Assembly (NCBI RefSeq): GCF_900115955.1
Contig: NZ_FOYL01000008.1
Coordinates: 1 to 64,000, forward strand
Origin: Lentzea waywayandensis
GTDB lineage: Bacteria > Actinomycetota > Actinomycetes > Mycobacteriales > Pseudonocardiaceae
Length of the DNA: 64,000 nt
Direction: 5' to 3'
Both the position numbers and the translations under genes were made by a program. The notes under the pieces are model-generated. The model saw nothing but the letters and a program-made list of their open reading frames with translations, did no database searches and had not been told where the DNA came from. Shown in pieces: positions 54,846 through 63,022 of the stretch; the first letter of the stretch is position 1; every line of letters begins with the position of its first letter.

Positions 54846-56249
54846 TCACCGCGGCACGGGCTGGTGCTCGCCGAAGATGAGCTCCCACTCCAGTTGCTGT
54901 TCGAGCGCCGGGCGTGGTTCGGGGATGTGGAAGTGCGTCGAGACGATCGAGCCGTTGAGGAACTGCCACACCTCGTCGCCCGCGCGCTGCTGCGCGGCGG
55001 CTTTCCTCGGTAGCGAAACGCCGGTCGGAATCGTTGCCACGAAACGGATTCCGCGGAAACCCTCGGCGTCGGCGGCTTCGAGCGTGCCGTGGTGCCTGGT
55101 GGCGATGCGCCGGGCGATCGCGAGCCCGAGGCCGGCGCCGCCCGCGGCACGGGTGCGGGCCTCGTCGAGCCGGGTGAACCGGTCGAAGACGCGTTCCCGG
55201 TCCGCCTCGGGGATGCCGGGGCCGTCGTCGATGACCTCGATCGTCGCGGAAGGCCCGCCGCGCAGCCGCACGACCACCTCGGTGCCCGCGTGGCGTTCGG
55301 CGTTGTCCAGCAGGTTGCCGAGCAGCCGGGACAGCTGCGCCCGTCGCCCCGGAACGACGACGTGGTCGTCGGCCTCCAGGGTGACCATCGCCCGGCGCGA
55401 GACTTCCCGTCGCACCACGGCGGTGAGGTCCACGGTGTCCTGGTTGTCCAGTGCGTCGGCGTCCAACCTGGCCAGCAGCAACAGATCCGTGGTCAGCTCC
55501 TGGAGTCTTTCGGCGTCCTCCAGCGCCGCCTTCACGACGGTGGTCCAGTCCGCCAGGTGCGGATGCGACAGCGCGATCTCCAGCTCGGCCCGCAACGCGG
55601 CCAGCGGGCTGCGCAGCTCGTGCGAGGCGTCCGCGACGAACCTGCGGGTGTCCTCGACGGCGCTGTGCATCCGGTCCAGCGTCTCGTTCAGCGTCTTGCC
55701 CAGCCGGGCGATCTCGTTGTCGGAGGACGGCACCGGGACGCGCCGGGTGAGGTTGTGCTCGTTGATCTCGGCCACCTCGGCCCGCATCGCCTCCACAGGC
55801 CGCAGCACCCGGTTGGCCGCGCCCAGCACCGTGACCGACACCAGCGCGGCGATCGAGGAAAGCACGCCGAACAGGACCAGCGTCGCGCTGTTCAGCTGCC
55901 GTTGCGCCTGGTAGACGATGTTCAGCGTCAACTCCTCGTCGAGGCGTGGCCCGTCCCCGATCACCTGGTACGGGGTCTCGCCGAGCTTGGTGAACGGCCA
56001 CATCGACAACTCCGGCCGCACCTCGACGCTTGCGTACCGGACCAGCACCCCTGGCGTGGGAGCGGTCGTCTGCTCGCGCAGCCGGACGCAGTTCTGGCTG
56101 GAGCACATGTAGTGCACGCGCGAACTGTCCGCCGTCTGGTCGGCGATCTGCCGGCGTTGTGCCGTCAGCATCAGCGTCCCGGCGAGCCCGATCAGCAGCG
56201 CGGTGATCACCGTGGCCAGCACGGTCACCTTGACCTGCAAGGATTTCAT
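54846..56249 (-). CDS. Sensor histidine kinase
   Basis: 467 residues. Two membrane helices (residues 8-30 and 121-145) flank an extracytoplasmic sensor with a CSSQNC cysteine pair (49-54). HAMP follows (VLRPVEAMRAEVAEINEHNL), then the H-box FVADASHELRSPLAALR with His210, the N-box LLGNLLDNAERHAG, DDGPGIP and GAGLGLAIARRI. A tail of about 60 residues after the ATPase (from LPRKAAAQQRAGDEVWQFLNG) is unusual. Its ATG overlaps the stop of the response regulator (ATGA), and its stop abuts quiC, convergent with no spacer. Confidence 0.93.
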   Translation of the reverse strand: MKSLQVKVTVLATVITALLIGLAGTLMLTAQRRQIADQTADSSRVHYMCSSQNCVRLREQTTAPTPGVLVRYASVEVRPELSMWPFTKLGETPYQVIGDGPRLDEELTLNIVYQAQRQLNSATLVLFGVLSSIAALVSVTVLGAANRVLRPVEAMRAEVAEINEHNLTRRVPVPSSDNEIARLGKTLNETLDRMHSAVEDTRRFVADASHELRSPLAALRAELEIALSHPHLADWTTVVKAALEDAERLQELTTDLLLLARLDADALDNQDTVDLTAVVRREVSRRAMVTLEADDHVVVPGRRAQLSRLLGNLLDNAERHAGTEVVVRLRGGPSATIEVIDDGPGIPEADRERVFDRFTRLDEARTRAAGGAGLGLAIARRIATRHHGTLEAADAEGFRGIRFVATIPTGVSLPRKAAAQQRAGDEVWQFLNGSIVSTHFHIPEPRPALEQQLEWELIFGEHQPVPR

Positions 56250-56917
56250 CGGTCCACCAACCGGTAGCCGACGCCGCGCACGGTGGTGATGCTCCGCCGG
56301 TCGAACGGCGTGTCGATCTTGCGGCGAAGCGCGCTGATGTAGACCTCGACGAGGTTGGGGTCGGGGTCCTGCGCCGCGTCCCACACGCCGTCGATGATCT
56401 CCGACTTGGTGACGACCTCGCCGGCGTGCCTGAGCAGGAAGCTCAGCACCGAGAACTCCTTGGCCTTCAGCTCGATCCGCGCGGTACCCCGGTGGCACTC
56501 CCGGCTGACCGGATCGAGCACCAGGTCGCCCGCCCGCAGCAACACCGGCTGGGCGGTGCGCGACCGCCGGGCCAGCGCCCTGAGCCTGGCCACCAGCACC
56601 ACGTAGGAGAACGGCTTGGTCAGGTAGTCGTCGGCGCCGGTGTCCAGGCCCTCGGCCTCGTCGAACTCGCCGTCCTTGGCGGTGAGCATCAGGATCGGCG
56701 TCCACACGCCCGCGTCCCGCAGCGCCTGGCAGACCCGGTAACCGTTGAGACCGGGCAGCATGATGTCCAGGACGATCACGTCGTACGGGTGCTCCCGCGC
56801 CCGCCACAGCCCGTCCGTGCCGGTGCGCTCCACGTCGACGGCGAACCCTTCGGCGGTCAGGCCGCGGGTGAGCAGGTCGGCGAGACGGGGATCATCCTCC
56901 ACCACGAGCACGCGCAT
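56246..56917 (-). CDS. OmpR/PhoB family response regulator
   Basis: 223 residues from ATG 56917. The receiver has the acidic pocket VVEDD, phospho-acceptor Asp51 in VIVLDIMLPGLNG and Lys in LMLTAKDG. The C-terminal winged helix (FSVLSFLLRHAGEVVTKSEIIDGVWD; LRRKIDTPFDRRSITTVRGVGYRLVD) is OmpR-type. It is co-transcribed with the histidine kinase. Three TTCAG direct repeats at helical spacing lie 45-70 bp upstream and may be its own binding site. Confidence 0.94.
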   Translation of the reverse strand: MRVLVVEDDPRLADLLTRGLTAEGFAVDVERTGTDGLWRAREHPYDVIVLDIMLPGLNGYRVCQALRDAGVWTPILMLTAKDGEFDEAEGLDTGADDYLTKPFSYVVLVARLRALARRSRTAQPVLLRAGDLVLDPVSRECHRGTARIELKAKEFSVLSFLLRHAGEVVTKSEIIDGVWDAAQDPDPNLVEVYISALRRKIDTPFDRRSITTVRGVGYRLVDR

Positions 56918-56962
56918 GGGGGCAGCCTGCCGCATCGCTCATGATCGCGTCCTGAAATCCGG

Positions 56963-56988
56963 TTCAGGTTCTTTCAGCGTCCCTTCAG
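56963..56988. promoter_or_regulatory. Direct repeats TTCAG upstream of the response regulator gene
   Basis: TTCAG begins at 56963, 56973 and 56984 (10- and 11-bp pitch), with an inverted copy (CTGAA) at 56952-56956. Tandem half-sites about one helical turn apart are the usual target of OmpR/PhoP-type regulators. The array is 46-71 bp from the start codon. Confidence 0.5.
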
Positions 56989-57040
56989 GTTCACCCTGGC
57001 AGGCTCTGCCGCGTGGATGAGGGGATCCGCGATCGGGGGA

Positions 57041-57081
57041 GAAGGTGGCGGCGTCGCAGGGGGAGCGGCGCCACCACCTTC
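57041..57081 (-). terminator. Hairpin terminator after the RsbW-like gene
   Basis: GAAGGTGG (57041-57048) pairs perfectly with CCACCTTC (57074-57081), and inner GC-rich bases extend it. It begins 9 bp after the stop codon of the minus-strand gene. Confidence 0.6.
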
Positions 57082-57089
57082 TGGACGGT

Positions 57090-57494
57090 TCAGGACGTGA
57101 GCGGGCAGGGGATCAGGGCCCACACGGACTTCCCGACCCTGCTCTGGACCACGCCCCACCGCTTGGCCAGCTGGTTCACGATCACCAGACCGCGGCTGCG
57201 CACCGAGTCGGGTGAGACCGGTCGCAGCACGGGGTTCGTGGAGGAGGCGTCCTCGACCGCGATGGTGACGGTGCACGGCCGGGCCGACCTCCGCAGCCGG
57301 AGACGTGCCGGGAACCGAGCGTGGTCGTAGACGTTCGACACGAGCTCCGTGACGACCAGCAGCACGTCGACGAGCTCGTCCTGGTGCAGGCCGGAGAGGG
57401 ACGACTCGGTCCATCGGCGAATCCGGCCGAGGTCGGTGACGTCGCGGTCGAGCTCGAGGACGTGCGCGACATCGGACGAGGTCCTGCGGTTCAT
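57090..57494 (-). CDS. RsbW-like anti-sigma ATPase
   Basis: 134 residues from ATG 57494 (GAAGGAGG upstream; an adjacent GTG is too close). The GHKL fold is reduced to its core: VLLVVTELVSNVYDHARFPARLRLRR (N-box), IAVEDASSTNP (G1) and SRGLVIVNQLAKRWGVVQS (G2). Such proteins phosphorylate anti-anti-sigma proteins or hold sigma factors. It lies downstream of the GAF-ANTAR gene (82-bp gap) in the same orientation, in a cluster of stress-signalling genes. Confidence 0.9.
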   Translation of the reverse strand: MNRRTSSDVAHVLELDRDVTDLGRIRRWTESSLSGLHQDELVDVLLVVTELVSNVYDHARFPARLRLRRSARPCTVTIAVEDASSTNPVLRPVSPDSVRSRGLVIVNQLAKRWGVVQSRVGKSVWALIPCPLTS

Positions 57495-57576
57495 CACGTC
57501 GTCCTCCTTCGCCGTGGCACGCCTTCTGCGTCGGTGATGGGGTGCCCGCTCGCCGAAGCGATCAACCGTGCCCGGC

Positions 57577-58365
57577 TCACCCCGAGCGTGTGACGGTCCG
57601 CAACAGGGCGAGGGCGATGTTGCGGAGCTTCACGTTGTCGCGCTGAGATCGCTCGACCAGCATCGTGAAGGCCTCGTCCGCCGTGCACTCGTGTGCGGCC
57701 ATCAGCGCGCCCTTCGCCTGTTCGATGACGGCACGCGACTCGAGCGCCTGCTCCAGGTGCTGGATGTGCTTGCGGGAGCGCTGCCACCGTTGCGCGCTGG
57801 TGATCGTGGTGGAGGCCGCGGTGGTGAACAGGCGCATCAGGCTTTCGTCGAACGGGTCGAAAGCGGCCGCGGTACGACTGTAGATGTTGAGCGAGCCCAC
57901 GTGCTGCGCCTCGGATCTCTCCGACGCCGGGAGCACCACGGGCACGGACAGGTAGGCGCGGATGCCGTGTTCCTCCGCGGCCGACTCGAACTCGGGCCAC
58001 TCACCGCGATGTTCGCCGACCACCGCACGGACGGCGCTCAGGGTGCGGGCGGCCTCCAGGCACGGGCCGCGGTCGGAGCTGTACTGCTTCTCGTCGACCT
58101 CGACGAGAAGCGCGTCGGTCGCGGCCGCCGTGCGCGTCTGGTCCAGCTTGAGCACCGAGACGGTCACCGCGTCGGCGTCCACGATCGCCCTGGCCGCCGT
58201 CTCCGCCAGCCGCTGGAGCGCCTCGTCCAGGTCCTCCTCGCCGGTGAACGCGTCGCGCAGCACCGCGAGTGCCTCTGTCGTCTCGTCGAGGCGTTCCACC
58301 GGATCGGGCCGATCGCCGTTCGGGTGAGCCGCTGACGGCGGGAACGTTTCTGGTTCGTCGGCCAT
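57577..58365 (-). CDS. GAF and ANTAR domain regulator
   Basis: 262 residues from ATG 58365 with AAGGAG upstream. After a Pro-rich start and the helix EALAVLRDAFTGEEDLDEALQRLAETAARAI, the GAF domain spans about 55-185 (VDADAVTVSVLKLDQ; SSDRGPCLEAARTL; GIRAYLSVPVVLP; GSLNIYSRTAAAFDPFD). The C-terminal ANTAR domain is ALESRAVIEQAKGALMAAHECTADEAFTMLVERSQRDNVKLRNIALALL. ANTAR binds nascent RNA and prevents transcription termination. The target RNAs are not known. It belongs to the 57-60.7 kb signalling cluster. Confidence 0.93.
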   Translation of the reverse strand: MADEPETFPPSAAHPNGDRPDPVERLDETTEALAVLRDAFTGEEDLDEALQRLAETAARAIVDADAVTVSVLKLDQTRTAAATDALLVEVDEKQYSSDRGPCLEAARTLSAVRAVVGEHRGEWPEFESAAEEHGIRAYLSVPVVLPASERSEAQHVGSLNIYSRTAAAFDPFDESLMRLFTTAASTTITSAQRWQRSRKHIQHLEQALESRAVIEQAKGALMAAHECTADEAFTMLVERSQRDNVKLRNIALALLRTVTRSG

Positions 58366-58442
58366 GCCGCCGCACTCCTTCACCGCCTTGGGGAGTGCAC
58401 GGCGCAGGCTGCTGGACGCTCGCCACTGCATCGTAGAGCCGT

Positions 58443-60092
58443 TCACCGCGTTGGTGCCGGACCTGGGGCGGTGAACTTGGGCGGATCCGGTCTGTGGCGC
58501 AGGGCGAGCACGCAGACGTCGTCGCGACCCTGTTCGGGAGCGACGGCGCTGATCACCGCCGGCACGAGGTCGTCGAGGCGTTCCGGCAGGTGCGGCGCTG
58601 TCACCGCGGCACACAGCTTCTCGACGCCCGTGTCGATGTCCTCGTCACGATGTTCGACGAGTCCGTCGGTGTAGACGATCAGCAGGTCCTCCGGTCGCAG
58701 GGACGTCTCGAACGCGAGGTACTCGGCGTGGTGCACGGCGCCCGCGATCAGCCCGTGCCGGTGCGCCATCGGACGGGCGACGCCGCCGCGGACCAGCAGC
58801 GGATGCGGGTGACCGGCGTTGGCGTAGCGCAGGGTGCCGTCCCACGGGGTGTAGACGCCGTAGAACACCGTCGTCATCGTCATGTCGCCGCTGGAGAAGA
58901 CGAGCAGGTTCAGGTCACGCAGCACGCGGTCGGGCAGCGGGTCCTGCATCGCGTAGGCGCGAATGGCGCTGCGGACCCGGCCCATCGTGACCGCGGCCTC
59001 GATGTCGTGGCCGATCACGTCGCCGACCGCGATCGCGAGCCTGCCGTCGGACAGGGGGAACGCGTCGTAGAAGTCGCCGCCCACACCGGCCGAGCTGTTC
59101 GCGGGCTGGTAGGCCACGGCCAGTTCGGTCGCTTCGACGGCGGGGATGCTCGGCGGCAGCAGAGCCCGCTGCAACTGCAGCACGATCTGCCGCTCGTCCC
59201 TCAGTCGCGCCGTCATCTCGTCCGCTCGCACCGCGGCCGCTCGCGCGTCGGCCTCGGCGGTGCGCCGGGCGGTGCGGTCGACGCACATGCCTCGCAGCGC
59301 GACCACGGACCCGGAGACGTCGATGACCGGCTCGGCGATCGAGTTGACCACGACGACCCGGCCGTCGGACGTGCACAGCCGGTACTCGATGTCCGGTGTC
59401 GCGGTGTGCAGGGTGAGGGACGCCCTGGCCCGTTCGACGTCGTCGGGGTGCACGAGCGCGAGAACCTCGTCGAGCGTGTTCGGGGAGTGGGTGACACCGG
59501 CGATGCGGCAGAGGTTGGCCGACCACACGACCCTTCCGGTGCGCAGGTCGCTCTCCCAGGACCCCGTGCCGCCCGCGCGTTGCGTCCGGTCCAGCCGGTC
59601 GGTCCACTCGGCCTGCACGCGCAGTCCTTCGAGCTCCGCGACCTCGTGGGACCTGGTGAGGTCCTGCACCGCGATCACGGCGGCGATCACCTCGTCCTCG
59701 TTGTCGCACAACGGGAACAGGTTGAGCAGGAGCTGCTTCCTGGTGTTCCCGACCTCGGCACTCGTCTCGACGTCGCGGTGCACGGCGCCGGCCCCGAGCA
59801 CCTCGGTGACGTGCCGTTCCACCGCGGCCTCGTAGGCGGGGGAAACCACCTCGCTCAGCGTTCGCCCGACGTGGTCACGCGCCGCCAGACCGTGCAGCGA
59901 CACGAACTCCGGATTGGCGTAGAGGAACCGCATCTGTTCGTCCACGACGGCGAAGCCCACCGGCGCCCGTTCGATCACCGCCGTGATCTCCGGCAGCGAC
60001 CGTCCCGACCCCGCGAGGCCGCGGGCGAGGTCGATGCTGCCCACCGGCGCGCCGTCGAGGAACTGCGCGTCTTTCCCGTCCACGAACCACAT
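58443..60092 (-). CDS. PAS-PAS-PP2C (SpoIIE/RsbU-type) serine phosphatase
   Basis: 549 residues from ATG 60092. Two PAS domains are visible: IERAPVGFAVVDEQMRFLYANPEFVSLHG (about 40-150) and SWESDLRTGRVVWSANLCRIAGVTHSPNTLDEVLALVHPDD (about 205-300). A coiled linker leads to the SpoIIE phosphatase (about 330-540: PANSSAGVGGDFYDAF, AIAVGDVIGHDIEAAV, LIVYTDGLVEHRDEDID, EQGRDDVCVLALR). It would dephosphorylate an anti-anti-sigma factor to release a stress sigma factor. A canonical GTTT-N16-GGGTAT promoter lies 78-103 bp upstream, suggesting positive feedback by that sigma factor. Confidence 0.93.
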   Translation of the reverse strand: MWFVDGKDAQFLDGAPVGSIDLARGLAGSGRSLPEITAVIERAPVGFAVVDEQMRFLYANPEFVSLHGLAARDHVGRTLSEVVSPAYEAAVERHVTEVLGAGAVHRDVETSAEVGNTRKQLLLNLFPLCDNEDEVIAAVIAVQDLTRSHEVAELEGLRVQAEWTDRLDRTQRAGGTGSWESDLRTGRVVWSANLCRIAGVTHSPNTLDEVLALVHPDDVERARASLTLHTATPDIEYRLCTSDGRVVVVNSIAEPVIDVSGSVVALRGMCVDRTARRTAEADARAAAVRADEMTARLRDERQIVLQLQRALLPPSIPAVEATELAVAYQPANSSAGVGGDFYDAFPLSDGRLAIAVGDVIGHDIEAAVTMGRVRSAIRAYAMQDPLPDRVLRDLNLLVFSSGDMTMTTVFYGVYTPWDGTLRYANAGHPHPLLVRGGVARPMAHRHGLIAGAVHHAEYLAFETSLRPEDLLIVYTDGLVEHRDEDIDTGVEKLCAAVTAPHLPERLDDLVPAVISAVAPEQGRDDVCVLALRHRPDPPKFTAPGPAPTR

Positions 60093-60169
60093 GGCTGGTC
60101 GTTCCTCCTGTCTCACCACACAGGCTCGGCTCCAGATTCCTTGGCACGGCTTTGGTTCCGGCCATTCAC

Positions 60170-60195
60170 ATACCCGGCTGCGAGCACGGGTAAAC
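60170..60195 (-). promoter_or_regulatory. SigF/SigB-type promoter of the PP2C phosphatase gene
   Basis: On the minus strand: GTTT (60195-60192), 16 bp, GGGTAT (60175-60170). This is an exact match to the mycobacterial SigF / Streptomyces SigB-group consensus. The expected start is near 60163, giving a leader of about 70 nt. Confidence 0.75.
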
Positions 60196-60271
60196 ACGGA
60201 CTCAGTCCTGACGGAGGAACGCCGAGGTCCACAGAGGACCTCCACGACGGGTTCGCGACGTCTCGGCCGGT

Positions 60272-60682
60272 TCAGGCCTCGTCGAAGAGGAGCTCGGCCC
60301 AGACGGTCTTGCCGATCGACCGCCGGACGACGCCCCAGTCCTCGGCGATCTTGTCCACGATGATCAGGCCTCGTCCCCGCGTGGCACTGATCCGGGAACG
60401 GCCCAGGACCGGCTGGTTCGGTGAGGCGTCGTCGACCTCGACGCGGAGACGACGGGACACCTCGACGCGCCGGAGGCGGAGCCGGCGCGGATGCAGTCCG
60501 TGGTCGTAGGCGTTGCTGACCAGCTCGGTCACGGCCAGCTGCACGTCCTCGATCAGGTCCTGCGACAGGTCGCCGAACACCTCGGAGATCCGGCGGCGCA
60601 GCGCGGCCAGCGGAGGTGTGTGCTCGTGCAGCTCCAGCGAGAGGTTCGCCGGTGCGGAGGGAGGTTCGTCACTCGAGTCCAT
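60272..60682 (-). CDS. RsbW-like anti-sigma ATPase
   Basis: 136 residues from ATG 60682. N-box VQLAVTELVSNAYDHGLHPRRLRLRR, G1 VEVDDASPNQPVLGRS and G2 TRGRGLIIVDKIAEDWGVVRRSIGKTVWAEL are clear. It is a second, distinct RsbW-type protein, 179 bp upstream of the PP2C phosphatase gene in the same orientation. A GTTT-N16-GGGTAA promoter lies 44-69 bp upstream. The two share the motif WGVV.....GK.VWA near the end, showing close relatedness. No sigma or anti-anti-sigma gene is adjacent. Confidence 0.9.
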   Translation of the reverse strand: MDSSDEPPSAPANLSLELHEHTPPLAALRRRISEVFGDLSQDLIEDVQLAVTELVSNAYDHGLHPRRLRLRRVEVSRRLRVEVDDASPNQPVLGRSRISATRGRGLIIVDKIAEDWGVVRRSIGKTVWAELLFDEA

Positions 60683-60725
60683 GGTCGAACCGGCCCTCTT
60701 CCGCGGAGACGTTCGAAGCCCTGCG

Positions 60726-60751
60726 TTACCCGCTGGCCGAACCGCGCAAAC
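60726..60751 (-). promoter_or_regulatory. SigF/SigB-type promoter of the RsbW-like gene
   Basis: On the minus strand: GTTT (60751-60748), 16 bp, GGGTAA (60731-60726). Transcription would begin near 60719, about 37 nt before the ATG at 60682. Confidence 0.65.
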
Positions 60752-60815
60752 CGTGGCCGCCAAAACGGGGTATAGTCCGATTCGTAGGCATCACAGCGCA
60801 GACAAGGACATGATC

Positions 60816-61253
60816 ATGCCTCTGACCGGGGAATACGTGCCGAGCTCGTTCGACATGGCACGCGAGCAGGTGGAGCTGATCGAACGCTCCGGCGGGACCG
60901 AGGGCACCGACAACCAGGGCAAGCCGGTGATCGTGCTGACCACGTTGGGCGCCAAGAGCGGCAAGATCCGCAAGACGCCGCTGATGCGGGTCGAGCACGA
61001 CGGCGAGTACGCCGTCGTCGCGTCACTGGGCGGTGCCCCCAAGCACCCCGTCTGGTACTTCAACGTCGTCGGGCACCCGCACGTCGAGCTTCAGGACGGC
61101 CCGGTGAAGAAGGACTACACGGCCCGAGAGGTCGACGGCGCCGAGTACGACACGTGGTTCGAGCGAGCCGTGGAGGCGTGGCCGGACTACGCCGAGTACC
61201 GGAAGAACACCACCAGGAAGATGCCGATCTTCGTGCTGACGCCCCAGGACTGA
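60816..61253 (+). CDS. Ddn-type deazaflavin (F420)-dependent oxidoreductase
   Basis: 145 residues from ATG 60816, with AAGGA seven bases upstream (ATG 60810 is too close). MPLTGEYVPSSFDMAREQVELIERSGGTEGTDNQGKPVIVLTTLGAKSGKIRKTPLMRVEHDGEYAVVASLGGAPKHPVWYFNVV follows the deazaflavin-dependent nitroreductase family (Ddn/PF04075), which uses reduced F420 to reduce quinones or nitro compounds. The end (WPDYAEYRKNTTRKMPIFVLTP) is typical. It is divergent from the RsbW-like gene; a link with stress control is possible but unproven. Confidence 0.92.
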   Translation: MPLTGEYVPSSFDMAREQVELIERSGGTEGTDNQGKPVIVLTTLGAKSGKIRKTPLMRVEHDGEYAVVASLGGAPKHPVWYFNVVGHPHVELQDGPVKKDYTAREVDGAEYDTWFERAVEAWPDYAEYRKNTTRKMPIFVLTPQD

Positions 61254-61275
61254 CCTGCTCGCCCTCGGCCGGGGT

Positions 61276-61722
61276 CTACTCGTCGGGCTGGATGATCATC
61301 AGCCGGAACGTGGCCGACGGCGACTCTCGCCCGCACGTCTCCAGCATGTGCCAGGCCAGGTTGCCGGGGCCGTTGCCGGCCTGGGGAAGGCGCTCCCTGC
61401 TGATCCCGAGGACGCCGTCCGGGCTCTCGTCGAGGATCTCCGGCGTGCCGACGAGCACCGCCAGACCGAACGCCAGCACGTCGGCGCGCAGGCCGTCGTC
61501 CAGGTCGTCGGTGAGGCCGATCTTGCACTGCGGCTCGCCGTTCTCGCTGGTGCCGACGCCGACCAGGCCCGCGAGTCCCGCGCTCTGGGCCACCGGCACC
61601 TCGAACACGCGGACGTCCGTGCCCATCGCCAGCGCCATCATTCTGGCCAGCGGGGTGGTCAGCAGGGGGTCGTTGATGACCGAGTCGCCCTTGCCGGCGG
61701 GGTCTTCCGTGCCTTCGCCCAT
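61276..61722 (-). CDS. Hypothetical protein downstream of the GTPase pair
   Basis: 148 residues (ATG 61722; later starts possible). It contains LLTTPLARMMALAMGTDVRVFEVPVAQSAGLAGLVGVG and a C-terminal LAWHMLETCGRESPSATFRLMIIQPDE. I recognise no domain. There is no signal peptide or membrane helix. It follows the membrane GTPase-like gene by 55 bp in the same orientation and may belong to that operon. Confidence 0.6.
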   Translation of the reverse strand: MGEGTEDPAGKGDSVINDPLLTTPLARMMALAMGTDVRVFEVPVAQSAGLAGLVGVGTSENGEPQCKIGLTDDLDDGLRADVLAFGLAVLVGTPEILDESPDGVLGISRERLPQAGNGPGNLAWHMLETCGRESPSATFRLMIIQPDE

Positions 61723-61777
61723 GATGTGCGGGATCGTACCGCCGGCCGCCCTGGGCGGAGGTCCCCCGATGAGTGAA

Positions 61778-63019
61778 TCATCGTGTGACGAAGGCGCCGA
61801 GCAGCCAGTGGACGGGCGCCCAGGGGTCGTCGGCGGCTACGAAGTAGTGGACTCGGGTGAAGTGGTTCTGCGCGGTGTTCACCAGGTCGACGCGGCCGTG
61901 GTCGAGCAGCCACCGCCTGATGGTCATCGAGCGGTCGCCCGTGCCTGGCAGCGCGTCCGTCCTGGTGATGACCACGGCCAGGGGAATCGCGGTTCCGCGC
62001 AGTTCGGTCAGTGACTCGGTCACGCGGTCGAGCGTGAGTTTCGGGTCGGTGCTTCCGGGGCCGGGGAACGGATCGACGACGAGGATCACGCCGCCGGCCA
62101 GGCCGAGGAACGCGGCGTGTTCGAAGGTGTCGCCGGCGGTGTCGTAGAGGTGTACCAGGCGCCGGGAGTTCTTTTCTCCCAAGAGGATTCTGTGCACGGG
62201 CGCGGGCTGCCGAGGGGAGAGCACGGCGTGCAGGAAGGCTGACCGTCCTTCCGTCGTGCCGCCCACCACCGGGAGGTGCACGGCGGGGACCGACTGCGCC
62301 AGAGGTGGCAACGGGCTGTGGCAGCGGCCGCAGCTCGCGGGCAGGGAGTGCTTGCCGTTGAGCAGAAGCGCCGGCAAACGGTGGCCGCACAGGCAGGTGC
62401 GCCGGAAGACGCCCTGGGCGCCGGGGACGAGGTTGTGGTGGACCCGTCCGCACGCGCAGGTGAACGCGGGGCGGGCCCGCTGCTCGCACGTGCCGCACTC
62501 GGTGGTGATTCCGCGCAGGGTCAGCGTGATGATCTCGAACCAGCGCAGGCCGCACGCCGTCGCGCGCACGGCCAGGACGACCGTGCCCGCCAGCACCGCG
62601 TGCAGTGCCGTGACGAACGCGATCAGCAGCGTCACCGTCAGGAAACCCAGCGCGTACCCGCCCGCCAGGCCCGCGGGCGGCAGGACTAGCGGTCCGTCCA
62701 GGTTCCTGATCGACCGCCTGCGCCACATCCGGGCGAACATCGAGTCCGGGAGATCCTCGTCCGGCAGGGCCACGAGCCGGTGATAGGTCGCGAGAACGGC
62801 GGCGCCGCTCAGCCGCCAGACGTCCTGGAAAGCGGGGCCCGCCAGGTAGAGCCGGTGCGCGGGGTCCTCGCCGGCCCGGTGCGCCACCGGTTCCAGGCGG
62901 GTAGGGCTGCCGACCGCGGTCGCGACGCCGATCGCCGTGCTCGCCGCAAACGCCACGACGAACGCCACGAGGGCGAACGGCGCGAGGACGACGAATCCCA
63001 CCACAGCCAAGGCGCCCAC
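61778..63019 (-). CDS. Membrane-anchored zinc-ribbon GTPase-like protein with degenerate P-loop
   Basis: 413 residues from GTG 63019. An N-terminal membrane helix (4-35) and a second hydrophobic block (115-152) anchor it. Residues 174-235 hold zinc-ribbon cysteines (ECGTCEQ, CACG, CLCG, SCGRC). Residues about 245-413 are a TRAFAC-like G domain: VVGGTTEGRSAFLHAVL (253-260 is the P-loop position, with Arg for the invariant Lys), LVHLYDTAGDTFEH (DxxG) and VVITRTDALPGTG (xKxD-like TRTD). It starts 3 bp after the stop of the intact-P-loop partner. It resembles GTPase pairs predicted in actinobacterial conflict or signalling operons; the function is unknown. Confidence 0.65.
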   Translation of the reverse strand: MGALAVVGFVVLAPFALVAFVVAFAASTAIGVATAVGSPTRLEPVAHRAGEDPAHRLYLAGPAFQDVWRLSGAAVLATYHRLVALPDEDLPDSMFARMWRRRSIRNLDGPLVLPPAGLAGGYALGFLTVTLLIAFVTALHAVLAGTVVLAVRATACGLRWFEIITLTLRGITTECGTCEQRARPAFTCACGRVHHNLVPGAQGVFRRTCLCGHRLPALLLNGKHSLPASCGRCHSPLPPLAQSVPAVHLPVVGGTTEGRSAFLHAVLSPRQPAPVHRILLGEKNSRRLVHLYDTAGDTFEHAAFLGLAGGVILVVDPFPGPGSTDPKLTLDRVTESLTELRGTAIPLAVVITRTDALPGTGDRSMTIRRWLLDHGRVDLVNTAQNHFTRVHYFVAADDPWAPVHWLLGAFVTR

Positions 63020-63022
63020 GGC

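Noticed and set aside
57530..57560. GGTT-N16-GGGCAC as a third SigF-type promoter before the RsbW-like gene at 57 kb
   Set aside because: The -10 part has C for the conserved T, and the upstream half lacks a clear GTTT; too weak compared with the two good sites.
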